A stretch of DNA of 64,000 nt. It comes from an uncultured Anaerolineales bacterium (lineage in GTDB: Bacteria > Chloroflexota > Anaerolineae > Anaerolineales > UBA6663). The notes under the pieces were generated by a model. It ran no database searches. It was not told the origin of the DNA and was given only the letters and a program-made list of their open reading frames with translations. The DNA lies in contig CALFZO010000140.1 of the NCBI GenBank assembly GCA_937952305.1, forward strand, positions 1 through 64,000, given 5' to 3'. Positions 14,812 to 23,027 of the stretch are shown one piece after another. How positions within the stretch are numbered: the first letter of the stretch is position 1; each line of letters starts with the position of its first letter. A program made the position numbers and the translations under genes.

Positions 14812-16230
14812 GTGCTGAAGGCGGCCGCCGCATTCCGGACGGAGTGGAATCGGGCGATGTGGGTTCCGGCATATCCACAGTCTCGGTTGTTGACAACCGC
14901 TCAGCGCGGGTCTGACCTGTTCGCAGACCGCCTGGCCCCCTGGCTGCTTGAAAACCAACCGTTCGCGGAAATCCCCTTCTCCCGGGACAGTGGCGGCCTG
15001 CTGCTGCCGCTGTTGGGCGTGTTCGTGCTCACGGCTTTGTTGTTCTACGGAGCCCGCCGACATTGGCGCCAGGCCGCGGACCGTGAGCGGCGCCAGACGC
15101 TGGCGCTCCACCTGGGCCAACTCCAGGATTTGGGCGAACTCGCCCGCTACCTCGCGCATTTCCCGGCCACCTGCCTGCCCATCGCCCGCACCAGCGTCTA
15201 CCTGTATGACCATGCCGAGGCCAGACGGACTCTGGCCGCCGCCTGGCCGCCCGCGGCCCGGGCGCTGACGACGCACCCCTCGGCCTCGGCTTGCCAGACC
15301 TGCCTGGCCAGCCGCACGCACGGCCTGCGGCGCTGCCTGACCACGCCGCGCTCGGATGATCGAGCGGCCAGCCGGCCCTGGTGTCTGCCTTTGCGCTACG
15401 AGAGCTTGCTCGTCGGCATCCTGCAATTGACCTTTCCCGCCGACCGGCCGCCCGCCGCACTGCAACTGCGCTGGCTGGAAGCCAGCTCGGCCGAGATCGC
15501 CCTGGCCCTGGTGCGGGCGCTCGGCCGGAACCAGCAATTGGCGCTGGCGCGCGCCAACGCGCAGGCGGCCGAACGCAACCGCCTGGCGCACCTCTTGCAC
15601 CATTCGCTGGCCCAGCAGTTAAGTTATCTGCACTTCGGCCTGGACCACCTCGCGAATACCCAACGGCCGCCCGACCCGGAGCGGCTGCGCGCCGACCTGG
15701 AGCGGCTGCGCCTCGTGGCCCACTACTCGTACACGCAAGTGCGTGACGCCCTGGACCTGCTCACCTCCGCCCGGCCATTTGACCTGACCCTGGCCGTCGA
15801 GCACTACGCCAGTTTCCTGGCCCAGACGGCGAACCTGGCGCTCACCTTCACCGCCTGTGGGCGGCCGACCCCGCTCCCGGCTGAACTATGCCAGCCAGTC
15901 TTCGGTCTCATCCAGGAAGGTCTGCACAATGCCCAGAAGCACGCCCAGGCCCGCTCCATCTGGCTCAGCCTGGCGTGGTCCCCCGACTCCCTGCGTATCG
16001 AAGTCACCGACGACGGGATCGGCTTCGACCCGACAGCGCTTCCGGCCAAAGGGCACTTCGGCCTGCCCATGGTGCAGGAAAGCGTGACCACGCTGGGCGG
16101 CCAACTGACGCTGGAGAGCGCGCCGGGGCGCGGCACGCGGCTGGCCGTATTGCTGCCGCTGGCGCGCGAGAGTTACGCCGGCGACGAGGCCCGCGCCGGG
16201 GCCGCCGGCGCGTCCGAGGCGCACCGGTGA
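14812..16230 (+). CDS. Sensor histidine kinase, NarX/DegS (HisKA_3) type
   Basis: 472 residues. One membrane helix (~61-83, LLLPLLGVFVLTALLFYG) is followed by a GAF-like region (~110-240) containing three cysteines in CQTCLASRTHGLRRC, a HisKA_3 dimerisation region and an HATPase domain (NAQKHA, DDGIGFD, short G-rich lid). The phosphoacceptor is H263 in LLHHSLAQQLSYL. The family motif is H-D/E-x-x-x-Q, and here the acidic residue after the histidine is replaced by H264. The start is uncertain: GTG 14812, or ATG 14857 with GGAG twelve bases upstream, which removes 15 residues. It is the first gene of a three-gene operon ending in a LuxR-type regulator, the normal partner of this kinase class. 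Confidence 0.87.
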   Translation: MLKAAAAFRTEWNRAMWVPAYPQSRLLTTAQRGSDLFADRLAPWLLENQPFAEIPFSRDSGGLLLPLLGVFVLTALLFYGARRHWRQAADRERRQTLALHLGQLQDLGELARYLAHFPATCLPIARTSVYLYDHAEARRTLAAAWPPAARALTTHPSASACQTCLASRTHGLRRCLTTPRSDDRAASRPWCLPLRYESLLVGILQLTFPADRPPAALQLRWLEASSAEIALALVRALGRNQQLALARANAQAAERNRLAHLLHHSLAQQLSYLHFGLDHLANTQRPPDPERLRADLERLRLVAHYSYTQVRDALDLLTSARPFDLTLAVEHYASFLAQTANLALTFTACGRPTPLPAELCQPVFGLIQEGLHNAQKHAQARSIWLSLAWSPDSLRIEVTDDGIGFDPTALPAKGHFGLPMVQESVTTLGGQLTLESAPGRGTRLAVLLPLARESYAGDEARAGAAGASEAHR

Positions 16231-16276
16231 TTGCCGCCCGCCCCCGGCCGCCGCTGGTTCTCTGGACGAGGACTCA

Positions 16277-16567
16277 ATGACCCTACTCGAAGCGACCTCG
16301 CTGGGGCTGGACCTCCTGCTGGTGGCCGCCGCCGCGATCACGTATCTCGCCCGGCCGCGCATCGGCGGTCAACTCAGCCGCGGGCTGCGGATCTTGCTCG
16401 GCGGCGTCATCATCCTGGGGCTGGCCCACCTCATCGAGACGGCGATGTTCGCCATCTTTAGCTTCAGCCTGCAGATCAACGAGGTCCTCCACCGGTTGAT
16501 CGTCATGTTCGGTTTCGTGTTCGTCATTCTGGGCTTCTTGATTATGCGGCGCGCCTTCGAGGAATAG
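16277..16567 (+). CDS. Small three-helix membrane protein, unknown function
   Basis: 96 residues with hydrophobic segments at about 5-24, 38-60 and 68-90 and short charged loops (ARPRIGGQLSRG). It ends in MRRAFEE. No family was recognised. It sits between a NarX-type kinase (46 bases upstream) and its LuxR-type regulator (27 bases downstream) and is surely co-transcribed with them. An accessory sensor or kinase modulator in the membrane is a reasonable guess from position only. Confidence 0.75.
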   Translation: MTLLEATSLGLDLLLVAAAAITYLARPRIGGQLSRGLRILLGGVIILGLAHLIETAMFAIFSFSLQINEVLHRLIVMFGFVFVILGFLIMRRAFEE

Positions 16568-16594
16568 GGCGCTGGCCTGGACGGGAACAAGCGG

Positions 16595-17584
16595 ATGACC
16601 AGCGACCCCGCCCCCGAGGGCAACGCCTACCGCCAGGTCTTGACCTCGATCGTCAAGCGCTTTGTGCGGTTGGTCGGCGCGTCGGCGGCTGTGGTTGTGG
16701 CTCGGCGGGTCCCGCAGTTGAAGGTTGAGGACGATGGTAACGTTACCGACTACGACCAGGAGAATCCGGTGGACAGTGTCATGCGGTTGATCGTCGAGTA
16801 TGGCGCTGTTTTCGGCGAGATGGCTGTCACCCTCTCGCGCCAGGCCACGCGGCCGATGACCGACAGCGCCGCGCAGAGCGTCCTGCAGGAGGCCGGACTC
16901 TTGAACCCGGCGGCCAGCGGCCCACTTAGCGTGCTGCTGGTGGATGACCACAGCCTCTTCCGCGAGGGCATCGCCAGCCTGCTGTCCAGCCAGCCGGACA
17001 TCAAGGTCGTCGGCCAGGCGGGCTCGGTGCGCGAGGCCGTCGCGAAAGCCCAGAATCTGAAACCGGATGTCGTGCTGATGGACCTGGGTCTGCCGGACGG
17101 CAGCGGCCTGGAGGCCACCCGCGCCATCCTGGCCAGCCAGCCGGCCGCTAAGATCGTCATCCTGACCGTGCACGAGAACGACGAGCAGCTCTTCGCGGCC
17201 GTGCGGGCCGGCGCGGTGGGCTATCTGTTCAAGAACATCCGCGCCGGCGAACTGCTGAAGCGTCTGCGCGACGTCGCCCAGGGCGACGCCGGCCTATCCC
17301 CGGCCATCGCCCGGCGCATCCTGGACGAGTTCTCGCGCCTGCCCAGTCCGCCGGCCGCGCCCAACAGCGCCACCGACCTCACCGCCCGCGAACTCGAGAT
17401 CGTCCGCGAGCTGGCGCACGCGGCCACGAACCGCGAGATCGCGCAGAAGTTCGTGATCAGCGAGAACACGGTCAAGAACCACGTGCGCAACGTGCTGAGC
17501 AAGCTGCATCTGCACAGCCGCCGCGACCTGGCCTCGTACGCGCGCGACCACGGCCTGACGCCGCCGCCAGAGCCGCCCAAGTAA
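16595..17584 (+). CDS. NarL/LuxR-family response regulator with extra N-terminal domain
   Basis: 329 residues, about 110 longer than normal NarL proteins. Residues ~10-95 form an unrecognised alpha/beta domain (VKRFVRLVGASAAVVVARRV; VDSVMRLIVEYGAVFGEMAV). The receiver (~112-230) has D118-D119, phosphoacceptor D163 in VLMDLGLP, and a lysine in YLFKNI. The LuxR-type helix-turn-helix (~260-320) has LTARELEIV and the recognition part NTVKNHVRNVLSKL. It lies behind the HisKA_3 kinase, its likely phosphodonor. It converges with the copper operon, only eight bases separating the two stop codons. The added domain may be a second signal input. Confidence 0.9.
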   Translation: MTSDPAPEGNAYRQVLTSIVKRFVRLVGASAAVVVARRVPQLKVEDDGNVTDYDQENPVDSVMRLIVEYGAVFGEMAVTLSRQATRPMTDSAAQSVLQEAGLLNPAASGPLSVLLVDDHSLFREGIASLLSSQPDIKVVGQAGSVREAVAKAQNLKPDVVLMDLGLPDGSGLEATRAILASQPAAKIVILTVHENDEQLFAAVRAGAVGYLFKNIRAGELLKRLRDVAQGDAGLSPAIARRILDEFSRLPSPPAAPNSATDLTARELEIVRELAHAATNREIAQKFVISENTVKNHVRNVLSKLHLHSRRDLASYARDHGLTPPPEPPK

Positions 17585-17592
17585 CGCCAGGG

Positions 17593-19443
17593 TCACTCAG
17601 CCGGACCGCCGCGCCGCGCCGCGCTCCAGGCGGCCAGCAGACCGGCGGCCAGCACACCCAGCGCCAGCCAGTTGAGCAGACCGGCCAGCGGCGCATTCGA
17701 GATCACCACCGGGCGCGGCGGCGCGGTCACAGTCAGTGGTTCCACCGACCACCCAAAGACGGCGCGGCTGTCTTCCATCGCGGCGCGGCGCACGACGACT
17801 TCCGCCTGCCACGGCCCGGCCAAGCTCACCGCGCTGGTGTCGACTTGATAGCGCCCTTCCCCCAACGGTTCGGCTATCAGGATAACGGGGCTGAGCGCTT
17901 GACCCAAGTAAGTCAACCGAACTTGAACGCGCAGGATGTCCGCCGGCGCGGGCCGGCGCGTGTTGAAGACGCCGAGCGCCAGCCGGTTGAGGCCGGGCTC
18001 ATTGGGCCGGATCGACCAGTTCACAATCAAGTCATCGGCCGCCTGGGTCAGCGACGGCGGCAGAGGCCCGGCCTCATCCGGCGCCGCAAACTCCGGGCCG
18101 CGCGCCGGCGGCGTGGCGGTCAGCAGCCCGGCCAGGCTCAGCACCATCAACCCCAGAGTCAATTCCAGGCCGAGCGACAACGCCCGGCTGCGCCGCCGGT
18201 CGGCCACCCACTGGCTGGCCCGGTCTGGCAGCCACCCGGCCACCCCCACGGCCAGGCCAGGATGCAAGATCAGGGCGTTGGCGAGTCCGGCCAGGCCCAG
18301 CCCCACACTCAGCGCCATCTTTCCGGCGAGCACTTGCCCGTAGAGCGTCGCCAGCCAGGCGTCCAGCGACGCCACCTGGCGGCCGGCCGCGTACAGGCCG
18401 GTGGCTCCCAGCACCGCGACACCCAGCACCGCCAACAGCCCGAAGCGCCGCCACACGGCGCGCGCCGCCGTCCGCGTCAACTCGGTCCCGCCCAGCCACG
18501 GCCGTGTGATCCACCAGGCGACTCCTAGAGTCCCCATCCAGGCCCCGCCGGCCAGCCAGTGCAGGGCCTGGCCCGCCATCGCCCATTCACTGCCTTCCAC
18601 CAGGCCGGCTGCATGGCCGTCCAACGCCTGAACCGCCGCCAACGCCAACAAGGCGACCCCGGCGCTGACCGCGCCCCAGCCGAGGCCGCGCCGCGCCGCG
18701 ACGAACGCCAGCACCAGAATCAGCAGCAGACTCTGGCGCGCCAGCCACAACACGCCGAAGCGCGCGCCCAGAACCTGGTCTAGGCTAACGCCGCCCAGCA
18801 CCCGCCATTGCCAGCCCAGCCAGGCGAGGCCTGCCAGCCACGCCGCCACCGCCGCACCCTGGCCGAACTGCCAAGCCCGCTCCTGCCCGGCGCGCACCAA
18901 CGTCTCAGCGGCGAGGAAGCGGCCCGGCTGCAACAGCCAGCTGCCCGCGCACCAGGCGCCGATCAACGCGGCCTCCAGCCCGAATAACAGGCCGCCCAGG
19001 ACCGCCTCCGGCCAGGCCACCTGCGGCGCCGCGCTATCGGACCGGTCCGACGCGCCAACCGCTTGGTTGATGCCATAGACGAGCGTGCCCTGGGTAATGT
19101 GGCTGTCGACTTCAGAGAAGACCGTCCAGGCCAGGCTGTAGATGCCGGGCGCGGCGTCTGGGAGCGCGGCGATCACCAAATGCGGGTCGGCCGGATGCGC
19201 GCGCAACGTCACGAATCCGGCGGATTCCCCGTCGGCTGCCAGCAGGCGCGCCGTGCTCAGCGTTACCGCAATCGGTTCGTCGAACCAGAGGTAGAGTTCG
19301 CGCGGGGCCGCGCTCAGCACGGCGCCGTCGCCGGGATTGGAACGCAGGAGGCGTGCGTGGGCGAAGGCCGGCCGGGCCAGGACCGTCGCCACGGTCAGGG
19401 CTAGGCAGAGTGCGACCGGCAGCCGGCGTGGCCCGCGATTCAT
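17593..19443 (-). CDS. CopC-CopD fusion, copper import/handling protein (YcnJ-like)
   Basis: 616 residues. A signal peptide ends at A28, giving a mature N-terminal His (H29ARLLRSNPGDGA). With D113 and H115 (VDSHITQG) this forms the normal CopC Cu(II) site. A CopD domain with about eight membrane helices follows (~140-440), including HWLAGGAWMG. A C-terminal extracytoplasmic beta domain (~455-590, resembling YtkA/FixH-type domains) and a last helix end the protein. It is the last gene of a minus-strand operon, three bases behind a second CopC gene. The family binds Cu(II) outside and passes copper through the membrane. Here it probably loads copper for the multicopper oxidases upstream. Confidence 0.88.
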   Translation of the reverse strand: MNRGPRRLPVALCLALTVATVLARPAFAHARLLRSNPGDGAVLSAAPRELYLWFDEPIAVTLSTARLLAADGESAGFVTLRAHPADPHLVIAALPDAAPGIYSLAWTVFSEVDSHITQGTLVYGINQAVGASDRSDSAAPQVAWPEAVLGGLLFGLEAALIGAWCAGSWLLQPGRFLAAETLVRAGQERAWQFGQGAAVAAWLAGLAWLGWQWRVLGGVSLDQVLGARFGVLWLARQSLLLILVLAFVAARRGLGWGAVSAGVALLALAAVQALDGHAAGLVEGSEWAMAGQALHWLAGGAWMGTLGVAWWITRPWLGGTELTRTAARAVWRRFGLLAVLGVAVLGATGLYAAGRQVASLDAWLATLYGQVLAGKMALSVGLGLAGLANALILHPGLAVGVAGWLPDRASQWVADRRRSRALSLGLELTLGLMVLSLAGLLTATPPARGPEFAAPDEAGPLPPSLTQAADDLIVNWSIRPNEPGLNRLALGVFNTRRPAPADILRVQVRLTYLGQALSPVILIAEPLGEGRYQVDTSAVSLAGPWQAEVVVRRAAMEDSRAVFGWSVEPLTVTAPPRPVVISNAPLAGLLNWLALGVLAAGLLAAWSAARRGGPAE

Positions 19444-19446
19444 CGT

Positions 19447-19998
19447 TCAGCGTCGGCGCAGCAGGCCGAAGCCCATCAGGGTCAGAACGGTCGCCGCCCC
19501 GGCAATGACCCACAAGCCGGCGGGAAGGCCTGCCTCCGCCGGCTGACTCGCGGCCGTCACCGGGCCGGCGCCCACCGGTCCGGCCGCCGGTGTCGGGCTC
19601 GGGCGCGGAGCGGCGTCGCCCACATAGAAATAATAGGCGCCCTCGGTGAGCACGCCGTCGCCGTCGGTAGACAGGGCCGTCCAGCGCACCAGGTAGGCGT
19701 CGGCCGGCAGCGCCGGCACTTGCTCGGCCAGCAGGCGCGCATGCTCCGGATCGGTCAGGTCAACGCGGCCCTCCACGCCGGCGACGACCCGGCCCTGACC
19801 ATCGACAATCTCGAAACGGCTGCCTTGCGTATCGAGCTCCTCGTCAAAGAACAATGCGATTTGCGCGGGCGCCTGGGCCAGGCGCTCATCCGCCGCCGGC
19901 GACGAACGCACCAGGGAGGCGTGCGCGCGCGCCAAGCCGACGCTGAGCGCCACCAGCAGGAAGGCGCCGAACGCGGCGCGGCCAATAGAACGCAGCAT
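19447..19998 (-). CDS. CopC-domain copper-binding protein, membrane-anchored, with altered site
   Basis: 183 residues. The signal peptide is cleaved after A25, leaving H26 as mature N-terminus (HASLVRSSPAADERL). A CopC beta-sandwich fills ~26-130, then a proline-rich linker and a C-terminal helix (~155-178) ending in LLRRR. The normal CopC Asp-x-His pair is replaced by D112-G-D114 (STDGDGVL), so the histidine is lost and affinity or metal choice may differ. It starts one base before the end of the subtilase gene and is followed after three bases by the CopC-CopD fusion, so the genes are translated together. Confidence 0.85.
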   Translation of the reverse strand: MLRSIGRAAFGAFLLVALSVGLARAHASLVRSSPAADERLAQAPAQIALFFDEELDTQGSRFEIVDGQGRVVAGVEGRVDLTDPEHARLLAEQVPALPADAYLVRWTALSTDGDGVLTEGAYYFYVGDAAPRPSPTPAAGPVGAGPVTAASQPAEAGLPAGLWVIAGAATVLTLMGFGLLRRR

Positions 19999-19999
19999 C

Positions 20000-21073
20000 T
20001 CAAGCCTCCCGCGCCGGCGCGCGCAGAATCAGGATCACCAGCAGCCAGGCGCCGCCCAAGGCCGCGAACAAGGCGCCGGCCAAGCGGCCGCGCTGCGGCC
20101 GCGCCAGAGCCTCGCGCACCGCCGCACCGGCATTCAGGCGCCCAAAGCCGAACTCCAGGTCGGGGCCGGGTGCGCCCAGATCCACGGCGGTCCGGCGCAG
20201 GAGGTCGGCCTGCTCGTCGGCGGACAGGCTCGGCTGGGCGCTCACCAAAAGCGCCAGCGCGCCGCTGACATGGGCGGCCGCCACCGAAGTGCCCGCCGCC
20301 ACTGTTGGCAGGCCGCCCCGGTCCGTGGTCACGATGTCGACGCCGGGCGCCACCAATTGCGGGAAGACGCCGGGCGCGCCGCACTGCGCCGGGCCGGTCG
20401 GGCTGTCGGCCGAAAGGGTGGCCGCCCCAGCCAGGGCACCGACTGCGAAAGCCTCCGGCAGGGTCGCCGGGCTGAGCGCCTCGCGCGTGCCCGCCGCAAA
20501 GACTGGCAGCACGCCGGCGGCCCGCAAGGCCCGCAGATCCGGCGCGAACTCCGGGTCACACGCGATCTCGCTCGTCCACGAACTATTGACGACATCAGCA
20601 CCGTCAGGCGTGGCCGGGTCGCCGTCCGGGTCCAGCACCCAGCGCAGGGCCGCATGCAGCGCCTCTGGCGTGGCGTTCCCAGCATCGTCGAAGATGCGGG
20701 CCGCGATCCACTGCGCGTCCGGGGCCACGCCCACCGGGACGCCGTCCACTTCACCGCCCAGGATCACGCCGAGCACCTGCGTCCCGTGGCCGGTCAGGTC
20801 GACCGGTCGTTCGGGATGCTGGCCGTAGGGATCGAACCACGAGTTGGAGCCGCCGCGCCAGGCCAGCGCTAAGTCCGGCTGACTCAAGTCCACGCCGCTG
20901 TCCAGGATGGCAACGACGGCGCCGCGGCCGGTGGCGCCCTGGCTCCAGGCGCGCGGCGCGTCGATCAGCGCCAGGTTGGCGCCGGGAGCGCGCGCTTGTA
21001 ATGGCAACAGGCTCGCGGCCACGGTGACGGCGGCGAGCCAGCGGGCGACGAAGGCTTGAGCGGCCCGGTTCAT
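20000..21073 (-). CDS. Secreted, membrane-anchored subtilase (S8 serine peptidase)
   Basis: 357 residues. A signal sequence (~8-29) is followed by a short catalytic domain with D58 (ILDSGVD), H96 (TGHGTQV) and S263 (AAGTSVAAAHVSGA). A C-terminal helix (~330-352) anchors it. There is no clear propeptide. The usual oxyanion-hole asparagine in the AAGN motif is replaced by T196 (VFAAGTRE), so activity may be low or the protein may have a binding role. Its start overlaps the stop of the preceding gene by ATGA. It sits inside the copper operon and could process the secreted proteins encoded there. Confidence 0.88.
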   Translation of the reverse strand: MNRAAQAFVARWLAAVTVAASLLPLQARAPGANLALIDAPRAWSQGATGRGAVVAILDSGVDLSQPDLALAWRGGSNSWFDPYGQHPERPVDLTGHGTQVLGVILGGEVDGVPVGVAPDAQWIAARIFDDAGNATPEALHAALRWVLDPDGDPATPDGADVVNSSWTSEIACDPEFAPDLRALRAAGVLPVFAAGTREALSPATLPEAFAVGALAGAATLSADSPTGPAQCGAPGVFPQLVAPGVDIVTTDRGGLPTVAAGTSVAAAHVSGALALLVSAQPSLSADEQADLLRRTAVDLGAPGPDLEFGFGRLNAGAAVREALARPQRGRLAGALFAALGGAWLLVILILRAPAREA

Positions 21074-21561
21074 CGCGCGATGAGGTGCTCCAGGCGCAGA
21101 TCGCCGATGACCACCGACACCCGGGCGCCGCGCTGAATGGCGCTGTTAGAGTTGTTGTAGAGCAGAAAGTGGACCTGCCCGGGGACGAGCGCGTGCCCGT
21201 GCGGCGGGTGCATCAGGCTGTCCACCAGCGCGCCGCTGTCCTCGGCGATCAGGCGCGGCCGGTTGTCCAGGTTGAGCAGCGGACCGGCCTTGTCCGGGTC
21301 GATGATGACAAAGCGAAAGTCGATCAGGCCGCCGTCGGCGGTGACGGCGATGCGCGTGATCTGAATTCCCCAGGCCGCCTCCAGCATCGCGGGCGTGGCC
21401 GGGACGCCCGGCCAGCGCGCGGACTGATAGCGCTGCCAGCCTTGCCAGCCCGCCAGCGTCAACGCCAGCATAAGCACCAGCGTCAGCGGCAGCGTCCAGG
21501 GCGAGGCCGCCCACAGCGCGCGCAGGCGGTTGGGGAACGGGATCGGCGATGACAAGTCCAT
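21070..21561 (-). CDS. Membrane-anchored protein with His cluster, unknown function
   Basis: 163 residues. One helix at ~22-43 anchors a C-terminal, probably extracytoplasmic, beta-rich domain. The domain contains the histidine cluster MHPPHGHAL and ends in VVIGDLRLEHLIAR. No family was recognised. The histidines and the neighbours (three multicopper-oxidase-like proteins upstream, CopC and CopD downstream) make a copper-related role plausible. It overlaps the subtilase start by four bases and lies 94 bases after the third oxidase-like gene. Confidence 0.75.
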   Translation of the reverse strand: MDLSSPIPFPNRLRALWAASPWTLPLTLVLMLALTLAGWQGWQRYQSARWPGVPATPAMLEAAWGIQITRIAVTADGGLIDFRFVIIDPDKAGPLLNLDNRPRLIAEDSGALVDSLMHPPHGHALVPGQVHFLLYNNSNSAIQRGARVSVVIGDLRLEHLIAR

Positions 21562-21655
21562 CGGTCAGCTCCTGCAGACGCTGGGCCAACGCCGCACCCG
21601 CCTCGCCGACCAGGGCCTGACCGGCGAGGCGCGTGGACAGATCAGCCCCGGCGCC

Positions 21656-22990
21656 TCAACGCGCCAGGATCACGGTGGCGAACGGCCCCCAATTGCCGGC
21701 GGCGTCCTGACCATGGATCAGGACCGTGCGGCTGTCGCCGACGTTGGGCAAGTTGACGTCGGCGCTGGCTAACGTCGCGGAGGCGTCGGTCGTGGGCGTG
21801 CCGGCGCCCGTGGCCAGCGTCATGGCCACGCCGGTGCCGTCCGCGCCGGCCGCGTCCAGGAAGTACTCCACGGCCGTGATGGTGCTGTTGCCGGTGGCGG
21901 CATCATCCACGGTGGCCGCCAGGGCCACGTCCGAGGCGCCGTCCCACGGGTTGGGCGCGGCCACGGCGGTCGTGGTCGTTGGGCCGGCGGAGTCCGGCGG
22001 CGGCGGCGGCGGGGCCAGCGGCGCCGCCACCACCTCGAAGAACGTCAGCATGCCGCCGAAGGAAGCGCCGTTGTTGTCGACGTGCCGGTTGCCGTCTGAG
22101 AGCGGGATCAAGGCGCCTACCGTCGCCGGCACCGTGATCAGGGTGTCCAGCGTCTGCCCGGCCGCCACCGTCTCAGCCACGGCCCGGAACTGCGGCCGCG
22201 CGAAGCCGTCTTTGGCCGTCACCATCTGGTCCAGGCCCAGCAGCGCCGGCGAGTGGTCCAGCAGACCAGCGTTAAGGTAGCGCACCAGGACGCGCTGGCC
22301 GGCCGCCACCGGCACCGTGCCGGTATCCGGGTGGCCCTGGCCGTTGATCAGCCAGTACTTGGGCGCGTAGTTCAGCATGTCGAAGGCGCCGGGGTTGGCG
22401 TTAAGGGCCGGATCGATCTCGCTCAAGATCAGCACGACCTCGTCGTCGTAAGCGGTGGCGGCCGGCACCGGCTGAACGATCAGGGCGCCGTACAGGCCCA
22501 TGGCCACCTGCTTGGCCCCGCCGGGCGTCAGCCCGGCTTCATAGAGAAAGGTGCCGGCGCCGGCGGCGACAAAGGTATAGGTCTTGTCGCCGGCCGGGGC
22601 CGCGCCGACCATATCCATCCGCAGACCCTGGCCGTGCAGGGCCAGCGAGCTGACTTCGCCCAGGGTGTTGTGCAGGATGACGTCCACGGTCTCGCCTTGG
22701 TTGACGATCAGCGACGGGCCGGGCACCTGCGCCGGGCCGCCGGCGGTGTCGGCGTACCCCCAGACCGTCACCGTGCCGCCGCCCGGCAACGTCAGCGTGC
22801 CGGTCTTGGCCCACAGCTCACACTGGCGGTGGTTCGGCCCGACGATGAGGCAGGAGGCGGCCGGGGCGGGCTCGGCGGCGTGAGCGTGCGCGGCCAGCGC
22901 CAGCGCCGCCGCACAGGCCAGCACCAGCGCCACCAGCCACCGGGGTTGGAACCAGCTGCGGGAAGGGAGTGTCAAGGTCATTGTTTGCAT
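21656..22990 (-). CDS. Multicopper-oxidase-like protein lacking copper ligands
   Basis: 444 residues. A signal peptide (~1-39) is followed by cupredoxin domains recognisable by PGPSLIVNQGETVDVILHN, a tyrosine-leucine turn GTFLYEAG, and YWLINGQGHPDT. The histidines of all four copper motifs are essentially gone. LALHGQG stands for HxHG, FLYEAG for YHxH, and LLDHSPALLGL for HPxHxHG. The fourth motif retains only a single histidine, in NRHVDNNGASFGGM. The last ~110 residues, after a proline-rich linker, form an extra Ig-like domain (VEYFLDAAG...VLIHGQDAAGNWGPF). It probably cannot hold a catalytic copper cluster and may be a structural partner of the two oxidase genes just upstream, 37 bases away. 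Confidence 0.85.
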   Translation of the reverse strand: MQTMTLTLPSRSWFQPRWLVALVLACAAALALAAHAHAAEPAPAASCLIVGPNHRQCELWAKTGTLTLPGGGTVTVWGYADTAGGPAQVPGPSLIVNQGETVDVILHNTLGEVSSLALHGQGLRMDMVGAAPAGDKTYTFVAAGAGTFLYEAGLTPGGAKQVAMGLYGALIVQPVPAATAYDDEVVLILSEIDPALNANPGAFDMLNYAPKYWLINGQGHPDTGTVPVAAGQRVLVRYLNAGLLDHSPALLGLDQMVTAKDGFARPQFRAVAETVAAGQTLDTLITVPATVGALIPLSDGNRHVDNNGASFGGMLTFFEVVAAPLAPPPPPPDSAGPTTTTAVAAPNPWDGASDVALAATVDDAATGNSTITAVEYFLDAAGADGTGVAMTLATGAGTPTTDASATLASADVNLPNVGDSRTVLIHGQDAAGNWGPFATVILAR

Positions 22991-23027
22991 CCCAAATACT
23001 CCTCTTTGCTCACCTTAGCCCGTGGGC

